Shown: positions 1 through 9,261, counted from the stretch's first letter. The stretch is 64,000 nucleotides of DNA from Lachnospiraceae bacterium (GCA_022510745.1 JAFLSY010000011.1:1-64000), one strand, 5' to 3'. The notes: a model not told the origin generated them from the letters alone. Numbers and translations: made by a program.

Positions 1-58
1 TGAGGTGTAAGCACAGCAATGTGTTCAGCTGACATTTACTAATCGGTCGAGGGCTTAT
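1..58 (+). rRNA. 23S rRNA, 3' end (partial)
   Basis: The first bases match the conserved 3' end of bacterial 23S rRNA: the 'aggtgtaagcacagcaatg' segment, then 'tactaatcggtcgagggctt'. The rest of the gene lies upstream of the window. The 3' boundary is approximate. No 5S rRNA follows; the next gene is tRNA-Asp at 155. Confidence 0.85.
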
Positions 59-154
59 CCTGAACAGGCAGGGAATGTTATCGGATGAATGAAAGAGGAG
101 TTTCGCTGTTCGGTTTTCAAGGCACAAGTGCCTTTATAGTGAAGTTTTGCATTT

Positions 155-228
155 GGCCTAGTGGCTCAGTTGGTTAGAGCGCCGCCCTGTCACGGCGGAG
201 GTCGTCGGTTCGAGTCCGATCTGGGTCG
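155..228 (+). tRNA. tRNA-Asp (GTC)
   Basis: A full cloverleaf can be folded: acceptor stem 155-161 pairs with 221-227, the anticodon loop reads GTC, and the T loop has the usual GGTTCGAGTCC. The discriminator base is G. CCA is not encoded. It is the first of seven closely spaced tRNAs after the rRNA operon, probably cotranscribed. Confidence 0.96.
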
Positions 229-254
229 TACAGTGGACGAAGCGTGTTCGCTAA

Positions 255-327
255 GGGGTCTTAGCTCAGCTGGGAGAGCATCTGCCTTACAAGCAGAGGG
301 TCATAGGTTCGAGCCCTATAGGCCCCA
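255..327 (+). tRNA. tRNA-Val (TAC)
   Basis: The acceptor stem 255-261 pairs with 320-326, the anticodon loop reads TAC (valine), and D and T arms are standard. The discriminator is A and CCA is not encoded. Confidence 0.96.
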
Positions 328-364
328 TTATTGTGTTAGTGTTATTCGATGTCAAATACGACTT

Positions 365-437
365 GCCGATGTGGCTCAATTGGCAGAGCAGCTGATTTGT
401 AATCAGCAGGTTATCGGTTCGAGTCCGATCATCGGCT
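365..437 (+). tRNA. tRNA-Thr (TGT)
   Basis: The acceptor stem 365-371 pairs with 430-436. The anticodon is TGT (threonine). D arm, T arm and discriminator T are as expected; CCA is not encoded. Confidence 0.96.
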
Positions 438-447
438 TAAAAAATAA

Positions 448-529
448 GGATGGATTCCCGAGTGGCCAAAGGGGACAGACTGTAAATCTGCTGCAAATTG
501 CTTCGGTGGTTCGAATCCACCTCCATCCA
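448..529 (+). tRNA. tRNA-Tyr (GTA)
   Basis: A class II tRNA with a long variable arm. The acceptor stem 448-454 pairs with 522-528, the anticodon is GTA, and a variable arm of about 14 nt precedes the T arm. CCA is not encoded. Confidence 0.95.
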
Positions 530-592
530 TTTACCCTGATGGGTAAGACATTTGAGGCATAAACTTCAAATGTAAGAATATAATATAAATAT

Positions 593-666
593 CGCGGGGT
601 GGAGCAGTCTGGAAGCTCGTCGGGCTCATAACCCGAAGGTCATAGGTTCAAATCCTGTCCCCGCTA
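593..666 (+). tRNA. Initiator tRNA-Met (CAT)
   Basis: The anticodon is CAT. Two initiator hallmarks are visible: an unpaired first acceptor position (C1 opposite T72) and three consecutive G-C pairs next to the anticodon loop (GGG/CCC). This marks formyl-Met initiator tRNA rather than elongator Met. CCA is not encoded. Confidence 0.94.
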
Positions 667-695
667 CTGAGTCTTTGTATTAGCAAGGACTTAAT

Positions 696-768
<73 letters not shown>

Positions 769-784
769 TTATTTTTTTGATTAA

Positions 785-857
785 GGAGCACTAGCTCAGT
801 CGGTAGAGCACCTGACTTTTAATCAGGTTGTCGGGGGTTCGAATCCCCCGTGCTTCA
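785..857 (+). tRNA. tRNA-Lys (TTT)
   Basis: The acceptor stem 785-791 pairs with 850-856 and the anticodon is TTT. It is the last tRNA of the cluster. Its 3' end is partly repeated 57 bp downstream (see the repeat at 878-919). Confidence 0.95.
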
Positions 858-877
858 TTTGCCAAGAGCGTAGATTG

Positions 878-919
878 ATTCGAACCCCCTGGGTTCAGAA
901 TTCCCCGTGCTTCACTTGC
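878..919 (+). repeat. Degenerate copy of the tRNA-Lys 3' end
   Basis: Bases 898-919 repeat bases 841-862 (T-arm 3' half, acceptor 3' strand and flank) with two mismatches in 22. A T-loop-like stretch also precedes it at 878-889. No complete tRNA can be folded. It may be the remnant of a second tRNA-Lys or an old integration-site duplication; no integrase remains nearby. Confidence 0.6.
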
Positions 920-929
920 AGACTTAAAC

Positions 930-1772
930 TCACACACCATAATAGTTATTTATTGTATGGGCAATGTACTCTGAAATTCCCGAGCCATATTGCATATCTG
1001 TAATTTCAGCAAGTTTTTCCAGTTGTAGGTACTCTTTTGCCAAATCCAGAAGAATATTTCTCGCATTATCCAATTTAAACATTTCCTTATAACATTTTGC
1101 CAGACGGGAAACTGCATCATAAGCCAGATCAATGTTATCGGTTTCTTTGGCGGTTTTGAATTGTGCGTAAACTTCTGCTGTTGCATCCTGCTCTTGTTTT
1201 AGCTCCTCCATATTGCCGGTAGATTGAAGAACTGCCTCAACCGCTTTTTCTTTACCGCCATACCAATTAATGACTTGTGCCATACTTTTCTCGTTGCCTG
1301 AAAAGCCATTGGTCAGTATTTCACGATATTTTTCAATACTTCCATGTTTTTTGATTTGTTCCTGAAGAAGTTCCGGGGACATACACTCCAGAGAATGGTC
1401 CACCATTTTTTGAATATCTTCGTTATTAAATGCCTCAAAACTCATTGTGTTAATACCTCCTATTACATCTGTGATCAGTTCAATAATACCGTTGAGACGA
1501 TTTCGCTTCTTTTCCAGTAATGCCTTTTGAGCAATTAATAGCTGCTCTCGATCATAGTCCGGATCATCTAAGATTTTGCGAATATCCCTTAACGGACAAT
1601 CCAGCTCTTTAAAGAACAGTATCAATTGCAGTTTTGCTAAAGCGCTGTCATCATACAGACGATAACCGGCTTTCGTCAGCTGAGCAGGCTTTAACAGGCC
1701 AATTTCATCATAATAACGCAGGGTTCTAATGCTGATACGGGCTATTTCAGATACCTCTTTTATAGTTTTCAT
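930..1772 (-). CDS. MerR-family regulator with TipAS-type C-terminal domain
   Basis: Predicted transcription regulator of 280 residues. The N-terminus is a typical MerR winged helix (TIKEVSEIARISIRTLRYYDEIGLL, residues 2-26, shown here as KEVSEIARISIRTLRYYDEI), followed by a dimerisation helix. The C-terminal half, from about residue 140, resembles the TipAS drug-binding domain of TipA/Mta regulators, which bind antibiotics or multidrug ligands and activate efflux genes. The start at 1772 is chosen because AAAGGAGG lies just upstream on the minus strand; an in-frame upstream extension to 1823 lacks such a site. It is divergent from the membrane protease at 1955, which could be a target. The ligand is unknown. 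Confidence 0.85.
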   Translation of the reverse strand: MKTIKEVSEIARISIRTLRYYDEIGLLKPAQLTKAGYRLYDDSALAKLQLILFFKELDCPLRDIRKILDDPDYDREQLLIAQKALLEKKRNRLNGIIELITDVIGGINTMSFEAFNNEDIQKMVDHSLECMSPELLQEQIKKHGSIEKYREILTNGFSGNEKSMAQVINWYGGKEKAVEAVLQSTGNMEELKQEQDATAEVYAQFKTAKETDNIDLAYDAVSRLAKCYKEMFKLDNARNILLDLAKEYLQLEKLAEITDMQYGSGISEYIAHTINNYYGV

Positions 1773-1954
1773 GACTGCCTCCTTTCCATACAAGCATAAA
1801 GCATCACGCTGCGAGAGAGTCAATAGATAATTCTAAATTACCAAAATTTTATAGAAAAGTCATTGCTATTACGGGCTTCTAATGTCATAAGAAATATAGT
1901 ATAATAATTTCAAAATAATTGGTATATGCACAATGCAAAAGAAAAGGGGAAAAG

Positions 1955-2935
1955 ATGAAAAAAGATTTGTTTCGGAAACCTGAGATGGTAGTAGAAGCGG
2001 CACAGGCGCAGAAAGGTTTAGTTTGGATATTAGAAATACTAATATTCGTGGCGGTATTTTTTGTTTCCAATATTTGTATGGCGATCGTGGCGACTCCCTT
2101 ATCGCTCATATTAATGTTTACCAACGGAAGGTTTATGAGTGCCGCCATGGCAAATGATGTGAAAGCCATGATGTTAATAGAGGAAGAAATAGCATCATCC
2201 AATGTATATATGCTGGGGATGCTGATCGCAGAAATTGTCATGATAGTCATTGTATGCCTGTTCTGCAAACTGCTGCAAAAGCGTAAAATGCGCACAATGG
2301 GATTTTGTAAGAAAGCCGCGGTAAAGGAGTATTTGATCGGCATGCTTGCCGGATTTGCCTGTTTTTCACTGGCAGTGCTATTCAGTGTTTTAATCGGCGG
2401 ATTGAAGTTAGAGATTTCTTTAGCTTTTAGGGTGGCACCGGTAAGGATTATCGGAATCTTTCTCTTGTTTCTGATCGGTTTTATGATTCAGGGCATGGCG
2501 GAGGAAGTAATATGCAGAGGCTATTTTATGATTTCCTACGCAAGGCGATATCCTGTGTATGCGGCAATATTGGCAAATGCTTTGATCTTTGCAGCACTGC
2601 ATCTGTTAAACAGCGGTATTAGTGTGTTGGCATTTATTAATCTGTTTCTATTTGGCGTTTTTGCGTCGGTATATTTTATCCGCAGGGGAAATATCTGGGG
2701 AATTGCAGCGTTTCATTCCGTATGGAATTTAGTACAGGGAAATTTTTACGGTATTAAAGTGAGCGGAATGGATCTTAGCGATTCTATTCTGACAGCAGCT
2801 CCTGTAGAGGGCAAGGCACTGTTTAACGGAGGTGCATTTGGTTTAGAGGGAAGTCTGCCGGTTACAGTAGTGTTGATTGCAGGGATACTGTTGCTGTATT
2901 TCTGGAAAAGAACGGAACAAATGGCAGAAATATAG
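1955..2935 (+). CDS. CPBP-family intramembrane glutamic endopeptidase
   Basis: Multi-pass membrane protein of 326 residues with all three motifs of the CPBP (Rce1/Abi) family: EExxxR at residues 183-188, FxxxH a little later (FAALH), and HxxxN (HSVWN). Family members cleave peptides in the membrane, process CAAX-type tails, or serve in bacteriocin self-immunity. The start follows AGGGGAAAAG; a TTG 36 bases upstream in frame has no good ribosome-binding site. There is no bacteriocin gene next to it, so a role in immunity is not supported. It is divergent from the TipA-type regulator. Confidence 0.86.
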   Translation: MKKDLFRKPEMVVEAAQAQKGLVWILEILIFVAVFFVSNICMAIVATPLSLILMFTNGRFMSAAMANDVKAMMLIEEEIASSNVYMLGMLIAEIVMIVIVCLFCKLLQKRKMRTMGFCKKAAVKEYLIGMLAGFACFSLAVLFSVLIGGLKLEISLAFRVAPVRIIGIFLLFLIGFMIQGMAEEVICRGYFMISYARRYPVYAAILANALIFAALHLLNSGISVLAFINLFLFGVFASVYFIRRGNIWGIAAFHSVWNLVQGNFYGIKVSGMDLSDSILTAAPVEGKALFNGGAFGLEGSLPVTVVLIAGILLLYFWKRTEQMAEI

Positions 2936-2969
2936 AAGAATTCTTTTAAGGAAAGATGGTATCAATATG

Positions 2970-2999
2970 TTGTTAATTTGTGTCGGTTGATGCTATAAT
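2970..2999 (+). promoter_or_regulatory. Promoter of the L,D-transpeptidase gene
   Basis: A -35 box TTGTTA (2970-2975) and a perfect -10 TATAAT (2994-2999) are separated by 18 bp and lie 36 bp before the start codon at 3036. This is a SigA-type promoter by inspection. Confidence 0.6.
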
Positions 3000-3035
3000 G
3001 GACGAGGGAATTTAATGAGAGGATAGGAGACCACC

Positions 3036-4733
3036 ATGGGATACGATACGAAAGAGGAAAAGGTATCCACGGGTTCTGAAGAGAGAGCCGCTGAGGAGAA
3101 AAAAGCAGCAGAGGAAGTTGCAAAAGAAGAGACGGTAAAAGAGCAGAACAATACGCAAGAGAGTGAAAGCAAAAGCAAGGAATCCGGAGAAGAAGCTTCC
3201 AAGGAAGCAGTTAAGGAAACTACAAAAGAGACTACGAAAGAAACTGCAAAAGAAACAGGCAAGCCGGATGATACCGAAAATAAGGATAAAAAAGAGGCAA
3301 GTGAGGAGACAGCTGCTGAAGATAAATCGAAGAAAAAACCTCGGAAGGGCCGTATATTCCTGATCGTTGCCGCGGTGCTTCTCTGTGGCGCACTGATTGG
3401 CATATATTTTGGAGGCGCCTTTTATTACAGGGAACACTTCTTTCCGAATACTGCTATCAATGGAATAGACTGCAGTAATCAGGAGGCAGAACAGGCAATC
3501 GATGCGGTTCAGCAATGGTATACCAATGCTTATGCCTTGAAAATTGTGGATGGAGACGGAAAAGAACAGCTTGTCATCAAACCGGGGGACTGTGAAATGA
3601 TGTTTCCGGTGGAGCAGAGTATAGAGCAGCTTTTAGAGGAGCAGAATGAATATGCTTGGGTGGCAATGATGTTTAATAAGGTTTCCAGAGAGCATCAGAT
3701 TTCTGTGGAAGCAGTTTACAGCCAAGAGGCGCTGCGGAGTAGTCTGCAGGGAGCCGTACTCTTTACCGGCGATGCGGAGGAACCGCAAAATGCTTATATT
3801 GGCGAATACGAGGAAGCGGAAGGCCGATATACCATTATTGCCGAAAAAGAGGGTACTCTTTTAGATGAGGAACAGACGGTTTTATGTATTGAAGAAGCAT
3901 TGGACAGTATGCGGGGAGAGCTCAACTTAAGAGAGGCCCAGTGTTACGTGCGTCCCGAAGTAGATTCTAACAATGAAGAACTGCAGGAAAGATTGGAGCA
4001 GTTGAATCGAATTGTGGGAACCCGTATTACATATGACTGGAACGGGAATGAAGAAATTCTGGACGGAGAGCTTATTCATACATGGATCATTCTGGAGGAT
4101 GGAGAAATCAGTCTGGACGAGGAACAGATCGCAGCTTATGTGGCAGAAAAAGCCAAGGCTTACGATACCTACGGACAAAAGCGTAAGTTTACGACGACGT
4201 TGGGCGTGGAGCTGACCCTGCCGAGCGGAGCCTATGGATGGAGAACGGACAGAGAGGCGGAAACGGAAGCGCTCAAGGAGTTGATTTTAGAGGGAGCGGT
4301 TATTCAAAAGGAGCCGGAGTATAAAAATCAAGGCTTTGTAAAAGGTGCTGATGATATCGGCAATTCCTATGTGGAAATAGATTTGTCCAATCAGCATCTG
4401 TATGTGTATCAGGATGGAGAAATCGTGTTGGAATCGGATTTTGTTTCCGGAAATGTATCGAATGGAAACACCACACCGCCTGGCGTATTTGGGTTAACCT
4501 ACAAGACTACGGATGCCGTTCTTCGGGGAGACAATTATGAAACTCCTGTGAAATATTGGATGCCCTTTAACGGCAATATTGGTATGCATGATGCTACATG
4601 GCGCAGAGCGTTTGGCGGAGAAATCTATCTCACGAACGGTTCCCACGGATGCATTAATTTACCGTTTAATAAGGCCAAGGAAATATATGGTTATGTATCT
4701 ACGGGCTTTCCCGTAATCTGCTACTATTATTAA
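3036..4733 (+). CDS. L,D-transpeptidase (YkuD family) with K/E-rich cytoplasmic tail
   Basis: Cell-wall enzyme of 565 residues that forms L,D (3-3) cross-links or attaches proteins to peptidoglycan. Residues 1-105 are a highly charged, low-complexity Lys/Glu/Thr segment with KET repeats, predicted to be cytoplasmic. A single membrane helix follows (about 107-127), then PG_binding_4-like extracellular repeats and a C-terminal YkuD domain. The catalytic signature SHGC with Cys539 and His537 is intact, and an upstream His (GMHD) fits the active site. It has its own promoter at 2970 and is a single gene. The long charged tail is unusual for the family. Confidence 0.92.
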   Translation: MGYDTKEEKVSTGSEERAAEEKKAAEEVAKEETVKEQNNTQESESKSKESGEEASKEAVKETTKETTKETAKETGKPDDTENKDKKEASEETAAEDKSKKKPRKGRIFLIVAAVLLCGALIGIYFGGAFYYREHFFPNTAINGIDCSNQEAEQAIDAVQQWYTNAYALKIVDGDGKEQLVIKPGDCEMMFPVEQSIEQLLEEQNEYAWVAMMFNKVSREHQISVEAVYSQEALRSSLQGAVLFTGDAEEPQNAYIGEYEEAEGRYTIIAEKEGTLLDEEQTVLCIEEALDSMRGELNLREAQCYVRPEVDSNNEELQERLEQLNRIVGTRITYDWNGNEEILDGELIHTWIILEDGEISLDEEQIAAYVAEKAKAYDTYGQKRKFTTTLGVELTLPSGAYGWRTDREAETEALKELILEGAVIQKEPEYKNQGFVKGADDIGNSYVEIDLSNQHLYVYQDGEIVLESDFVSGNVSNGNTTPPGVFGLTYKTTDAVLRGDNYETPVKYWMPFNGNIGMHDATWRRAFGGEIYLTNGSHGCINLPFNKAKEIYGYVSTGFPVICYYY

Positions 4734-4788
4734 AAGATTGGAAATACAATAGCTTTAGAAGCTGAAAGATAAAATAAGGGGTGGGAGG

Positions 4789-5340
4789 ATGCAGAAGAAC
4801 AGCCAAAGATCGGTCAAGCAGGCCGAGCAGTGGAAGCAGAAATACATAAAGCAGCGCAGGCTGTATAACGAGATTAGGGTAAATGCCCCGGATATTTTAT
4901 CCTCTCCAAATTTTCACAAGACCAGAGGGCATATTCAGCATGGAAATATGACTGTAAATGCCCACTGCATGAACGTCGCAAAATACAGTCTGGCAATCAG
5001 TGATAAGCTGGAAAAGCTGGGGATTCGATGCAAAAGGGACGAATTGATACGAGGAGCGCTGCTCCATGATTACTTTTTGTATGACTGGCATGATGAGGAT
5101 CACAGACAGCCTCATAAGCTGCATGGCTTTTACCATCCGGGGATAGCTCTCAAGAATGCGTCCGTTGAATATGATTTAACGCCCAGAGAACAGGAAATCA
5201 TCCGCAAGCATATGTGGCCTCTGACCGTGGTACCACCTACCTGCAGGGAAGCCTGGATCGTGACGACAGCCGATAAGTGGTGTTCTTTACTGGAAACCAT
5301 TCGTATACATAAGGGGCATGGGGCACGCAGGTATGGGTGA
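4789..5340 (+). CDS. HD-domain phosphohydrolase
   Basis: Protein of 183 residues with an HD metal-dependent phosphohydrolase core: His near residue 60 (NAHCMNVAKYS), the HD doublet (LLHDYFLYDWH), a later His (HPG) and an Asp (TTADKW). Such proteins usually hydrolyse nucleotides or cyclic nucleotides; the substrate cannot be told. The start ATG at 4789 follows GGGGTGGGAGG. The 3' end overlaps or abuts the start of the next gene, which suggests translational coupling. Confidence 0.8.
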   Translation: MQKNSQRSVKQAEQWKQKYIKQRRLYNEIRVNAPDILSSPNFHKTRGHIQHGNMTVNAHCMNVAKYSLAISDKLEKLGIRCKRDELIRGALLHDYFLYDWHDEDHRQPHKLHGFYHPGIALKNASVEYDLTPREQEIIRKHMWPLTVVPPTCREAWIVTTADKWCSLLETIRIHKGHGARRYG

Positions 5341-6766
5341 ATTGTATGAGAAGTTAAAGTCATATGCGGAGAGCGACTATTACCCTTATCACATGCCCGG
5401 ACACAAACGGCGTCTGGGCGGCGAAGTTTTAAGCAGTATATCAAAATTGGACATTACAGAGATTGACGGTTTTGACAATCTGCATGAACCGAACGGCATT
5501 ATTAAAAGAATCCAACAAAAGGCCGCCCATATTTACGGGGCGGAAGAAAGCTTCTATCTGGTAAACGGCAGTACGGCAGGGATTCTCAGTGCTATTTCGG
5601 CTGCGGTGCCGGAAGGTGGAAAAATCCTAATGGCAAGAGGCTGTCATAGAGCAGCCTATCACGGCGCTTATCTGCGGGGATTGGATATCCGTTATCTGGT
5701 GGCGGAAACAGAGCCGGATTTTGGCTGTAACTTAGAAATCACACCCACACAGGTGAAACAGGCGCTTATGGAGGATTTGGACATCCGAGCGGTATTTTTG
5801 GTTTCGCCTACTTATGAAGGGATTGTATCAGATGTAGAACAGATTGCGAGGATTGCACATAAAAGGGGCATTCCGCTGATAGTGGACGAGGCCCATGGCG
5901 CACATTTGGGATTTCATCCCGCATGGCCGAAAAGCAGTTGTAAATGCGGTGCGGATATTGTAATTCAAAGCTTACATAAAACACTGCCATCCTTTACGCA
6001 AACAGCAATTTTACATGTAAACGGAAAGTTGGTGGACAGGCAGCTGTTAAAGCGCTTTTTAAGTATTTATCAGAGCAGCAGTCCATCTTACCTCTTTATG
6101 GCAGCGATGGAAGAAGCGCTGGATCTGACAGCTAGCGGAGCGGACAGGCTTTTTGGAGATTTTCTGCAAAACTGGAAGAGGATGTTAGAAAGGCTAAATG
6201 AGTGCCGATGTCTGCGGGTTTTGCAGATGGAGGGAATGGATATAGGAAAACTGGTCATAGCGGACAAAAGCGGGTATATGACGGGCAGACAGCTCTATGA
6301 AAGTTTGCTCCATACTTATCACCTGCAGCCGGAAATGGCGGCGGGAAATTATGTTCTGGCTATGTTTACCGTAGGTGATGCCCAAGAGGGCTATGACCGT
6401 ATGACGGAGGCGCTGTTAGCAATAGATGAAGAAATCTGCATGCAGTCAGGAGCCCGTGCAGATAAAATGGCTTATAAAGGATCAAAAGGATGCAAGTCGC
6501 CGAAGTTTTTAAAACTGCCTAAGCTTCCAATCGGGGAGCTATCTTTGAAAGAAGCATGGGAGAGCGAGGGGGAGGAGATTTCTTTAGCAGATGCCAAAGG
6601 ACGGCTGTCGGCGGAGTTTATCAATCTGTATCCGCCGGGGATTCCCATCTTGGTGCCGGGAGAGCGTTTTACGGAAGAACTTTGCAGCTATATACAGGAT
6701 TGTTTGGAAGAGGGCCTGCAGGTACAGGGAGTAGGAAAAGAAAAAACGGTAAAAGTTTTAACATAA
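5333..6766 (+). CDS. Orn/Lys/Arg decarboxylase-family PLP enzyme
   Basis: Fold-type I PLP enzyme of about 477 residues, like Bacillus YaaO. The N-terminal PYHMPGHKR motif and the PLP-lysine motif SLHKTLPSFTQ are intact, and the HGAH segment of the cofactor site precedes it. Family members decarboxylate ornithine, lysine or arginine for polyamine synthesis; the substrate is not decided by sequence. Start: ATG at 5333 has GGGG nine bases upstream; an ATG at 5318 is also possible but its purine run is too close. It stands at the head of the pyk-holB-ricT-rsmI block, the same place as yaaO in Bacillus. Confidence 0.88.
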   Translation: MGELYEKLKSYAESDYYPYHMPGHKRRLGGEVLSSISKLDITEIDGFDNLHEPNGIIKRIQQKAAHIYGAEESFYLVNGSTAGILSAISAAVPEGGKILMARGCHRAAYHGAYLRGLDIRYLVAETEPDFGCNLEITPTQVKQALMEDLDIRAVFLVSPTYEGIVSDVEQIARIAHKRGIPLIVDEAHGAHLGFHPAWPKSSCKCGADIVIQSLHKTLPSFTQTAILHVNGKLVDRQLLKRFLSIYQSSSPSYLFMAAMEEALDLTASGADRLFGDFLQNWKRMLERLNECRCLRVLQMEGMDIGKLVIADKSGYMTGRQLYESLLHTYHLQPEMAAGNYVLAMFTVGDAQEGYDRMTEALLAIDEEICMQSGARADKMAYKGSKGCKSPKFLKLPKLPIGELSLKEAWESEGEEISLADAKGRLSAEFINLYPPGIPILVPGERFTEELCSYIQDCLEEGLQVQGVGKEKTVKVLT

Positions 6767-6787
6767 ATGAAAGAATGGGGAATGATA

Positions 6788-8209
6788 ATGAGAAAGACAA
6801 AAATTATTTGTACGATAGGACCTGCCAGTGAAAGTGAAGAGAAACTGAAGGAATTGATGCTGGCGGGCATGAATGTGGCAAGATTTAATTTTTCCCATGG
6901 GACCCACAAAGAAATGCTGGAAAAATATAACAGAGTTCTAACAGTACGAAAGGAATTGGGCTTACCCGTTGCCACGCTCTTAGATACCAAAGGACCTGAA
7001 ATCCGGCTGCGTGATTTTGAAGGCGGCAAGGTAGAATTGAAGGCGGGTCAGACATTTACTTTGACTACCGAAGATATACTGGGAACTGCGGAAAAAGTAG
7101 CGATTACCTATATTAATTTAAAAAGTGACATAAGCGTCGGAACAACAATTTTAATTGACGACGGTCTGATTGAAATGGTAGTTGAGGAGATAACAGGCAA
7201 TGACATCGTCTGCCGGGTCATTAACGGTGGGTTTGTTTCCAACCACAAGGGAGTAAACGTGCCGGGCGCGGTTCTGTCCATGCCCTACATCAGTGCGGTG
7301 GACAGGGATGATATTATTTTTGGCATAGAACATGGTTTTGATTTTATTGCCACTTCTTTTTCCCGTACGAAAGAGGATATTTTGGATGTCAGAAAGCTGC
7401 TGGACGAACGCGGCAGTAAAATGAGGGTTATTGCCAAAATAGAAAATATGCAGGGAATTAACAATCTGGAAGAAATCCTTGAAGTATCCGATGGTATCAT
7501 GGTAGCCAGGGGCGATATGGGAGTGGAAGTAGCCATGGAAGAGGTTCCCATTCTGCAAAAGAAGATGATCAGAATGGCGGTTGCACAGGGCAAGCATGTT
7601 ATCACCGCAACCCAGATGTTAGAGTCCATGATTCACAATCCCCGCCCTACCAGAGCGGAAGCAACGGATATTGCCAATGCGATTTATGATGGCACCACTG
7701 CGATCATGCTTTCGGGAGAGAGTGCTGCGGGTCTGTATCCGGTGGAGGCTGTAAAGACTATGGACAGGATTGCCAGACGTGCAGAGCAGGAGAATGATTA
7801 TCGATCCAGAATGCAGAAAGAGCAGAATGGAAAAGATGATAAAATAGATATTACAACAGCGATTTCTCATGCAACCTGCAGCGTGGCAATGGATTTAAAG
7901 GCAGCAGCAATTATTACGGTTACCATGTCCGGTTTTACTGCAAATATGATAGCACGCTATAAGCCTGACTGCCGGATAATCGGTTGTACCATAGATGAGA
8001 AAGTTTGCAGGCAGCTCAATCTGCTGTGGGGTGTAAATCCTGTATTGATCAAAAAAGAGGAAACCACGGACGAATTGTTTGAAGAGGCCGTATTTAAAGC
8101 AAAGCAGTCCGGTCTGATAAAATCGGGGGATGTAGTTGTTATAACAGCCGGTGTCCCCTTGGGAATAGCAGGCAATACGGATATGATACATGTGGTAGAG
8201 GTAGTATAG
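6788..8209 (+). CDS. pyk: Pyruvate kinase
   Basis: Glycolytic enzyme of 473 residues that converts phosphoenolpyruvate and ADP to pyruvate and ATP. The N-terminal RKTKIICTIGPAS, substrate and metal-binding MVARGDMG and ATQMLESM motifs are intact. The length fits the short form; the extra C-terminal PEP-utiliser domain found in bacilli is absent. The start at 6788 is preceded by GGGG with a 7-base spacer; in-frame ATGs at 6767 and 6782 are less likely. The gene follows the decarboxylase by 21 bp and is followed by the kinase-fold gene after 3 bp, so it belongs to the same operon. Confidence 0.96.
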   Translation: MRKTKIICTIGPASESEEKLKELMLAGMNVARFNFSHGTHKEMLEKYNRVLTVRKELGLPVATLLDTKGPEIRLRDFEGGKVELKAGQTFTLTTEDILGTAEKVAITYINLKSDISVGTTILIDDGLIEMVVEEITGNDIVCRVINGGFVSNHKGVNVPGAVLSMPYISAVDRDDIIFGIEHGFDFIATSFSRTKEDILDVRKLLDERGSKMRVIAKIENMQGINNLEEILEVSDGIMVARGDMGVEVAMEEVPILQKKMIRMAVAQGKHVITATQMLESMIHNPRPTRAEATDIANAIYDGTTAIMLSGESAAGLYPVEAVKTMDRIARRAEQENDYRSRMQKEQNGKDDKIDITTAISHATCSVAMDLKAAAIITVTMSGFTANMIARYKPDCRIIGCTIDEKVCRQLNLLWGVNPVLIKKEETTDELFEEAVFKAKQSGLIKSGDVVVITAGVPLGIAGNTDMIHVVEVV

Positions 8210-8212
8210 CGG

Positions 8213-8800
8213 ATGGGTAAGATTGTGTATCTGATGGGAAAAAGTTCCTCAGGAAAAGATACAATTTATAAAAGGCTTTTGCAGGAGAACCCTTTCGGCC
8301 TGAAAAAGATTATTCCTTATACCACCAGACCGATCCGGCTGGGGGAGGAAAACGGCGTGGAGTACTACTTCACCGATGAAGCCGGATTTCAAACGGAGCT
8401 GAAAAAGGGAAAAGTGATTGAACATCGGGCTTATAATACCTATCATGGGCTGTGGCGGTATTTCACTCTGGACGACGGACAGATTGCACCGGAGAAACAA
8501 AGCCATATCTGTATCGGGACGCTGCAGGCATATGAAAGCATGCGGGACTATTTCGGAAAAGAAACCATGGTGCCCATATTGATTGAACTGGATGACGGCG
8601 AGAGGCTGCAGCGAGCGCTGGATAGGGAAAAGGAGCAGGAAAATCCAAAATACGAAGAAATGTGCCGCCGCTTTCTTGCGGACAGCGAGGATTTTGCCGA
8701 AGAAAAGATTAGGAGAGCAGGAATCACAAGACGTTTTTACAATGATAATTTAGAGAGCTGTCTTGAGAAAATTCTGCAATATATTGCAGGAGAGCTTTAA
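8213..8800 (+). CDS. Guanylate kinase-fold protein
   Basis: P-loop kinase of 195 residues with the Walker A motif GKSSSGKD at residues 9-16 and the guanylate kinase signature [18 protein letters not shown]. It is shorter and more divergent than housekeeping Gmk, so a true guanylate kinase role is likely but not certain. In Bacillus this position between yaaO and yaaQ/yaaR holds tmk (thymidylate kinase); here a Gmk-like protein takes that place. The start lies 3 bp after pyk, so the two are translationally coupled. Confidence 0.82.
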   Translation: MGKIVYLMGKSSSGKDTIYKRLLQENPFGLKKIIPYTTRPIRLGEENGVEYYFTDEAGFQTELKKGKVIEHRAYNTYHGLWRYFTLDDGQIAPEKQSHICIGTLQAYESMRDYFGKETMVPILIELDDGERLQRALDREKEQENPKYEEMCRRFLADSEDFAEEKIRRAGITRRFYNDNLESCLEKILQYIAGEL

Positions 8801-8817
8801 AGAAGGGAGGTAAGCAG

Positions 8818-9261
8818 ATGGATATTAAAGTGGATCAGATACAACAGGTACAACAGCCTCAGGCACCCAAGGAAGCGCAGCAGCCAACGGACGGAAACTT
8901 TAAATTCATGCTTGCCAGTCATATAGAGGAAGCGGAGCTGCAGACCAAGCTGCAGGGACTCATGGAAGAAATCACCATGCAGGGAGAACGGCTCTATAAA
9001 CGCAGAGATGTACGGGATATGAGGCGTTACCGCGGTCTTGTCAAAGAGTTTCTAAATGAGGTAATCACCCGTTCCCATTCTTTTTCCAGAGAGAATTTTT
9101 TGGATAAGCGGGGACGCCACCGTGTATACGGTATTATTCGGCTGGTAGACGAAAATCTGGATGAATTGGCAAAGGAATTGGTAAAGGACGAAAAGGACAA
9201 TCTGGCTATCTTAAGTAAAATAGGAGAAATTAAGGGTCTGCTGCTGGATATTTTTACGTAG
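8818..9261 (+). CDS. yaaR: YaaR family protein (DUF327)
   Basis: Helical protein of 147 residues matching YaaR/DUF327, a conserved Firmicute family of unknown biochemical role found between the nucleotide kinase and holB. The core '[17 protein letters not shown]' and the conserved '[19 protein letters not shown]' segment are visible. The ribosome-binding site AAGAAGGGAGG precedes the ATG. The gene context (holB and ricT follow) supports the name. Confidence 0.88.
   Translation: MDIKVDQIQQVQQPQAPKEAQQPTDGNFKFMLASHIEEAELQTKLQGLMEEITMQGERLYKRRDVRDMRRYRGLVKEFLNEVITRSHSFSRENFLDKRGRHRVYGIIRLVDENLDELAKELVKDEKDNLAILSKIGEIKGLLLDIFT

Noticed and set aside
161..562. An open frame through the tRNA cluster
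   Set aside because: It runs across three tRNA genes and is not a protein gene.
2993..3515. Long open frames on the minus strand opposite the transpeptidase start
   Set aside because: They are the reverse of the Lys/Glu-rich repeat region, give Ser/Phe/Leu-rich low-complexity proteins and lack ribosome-binding sites.
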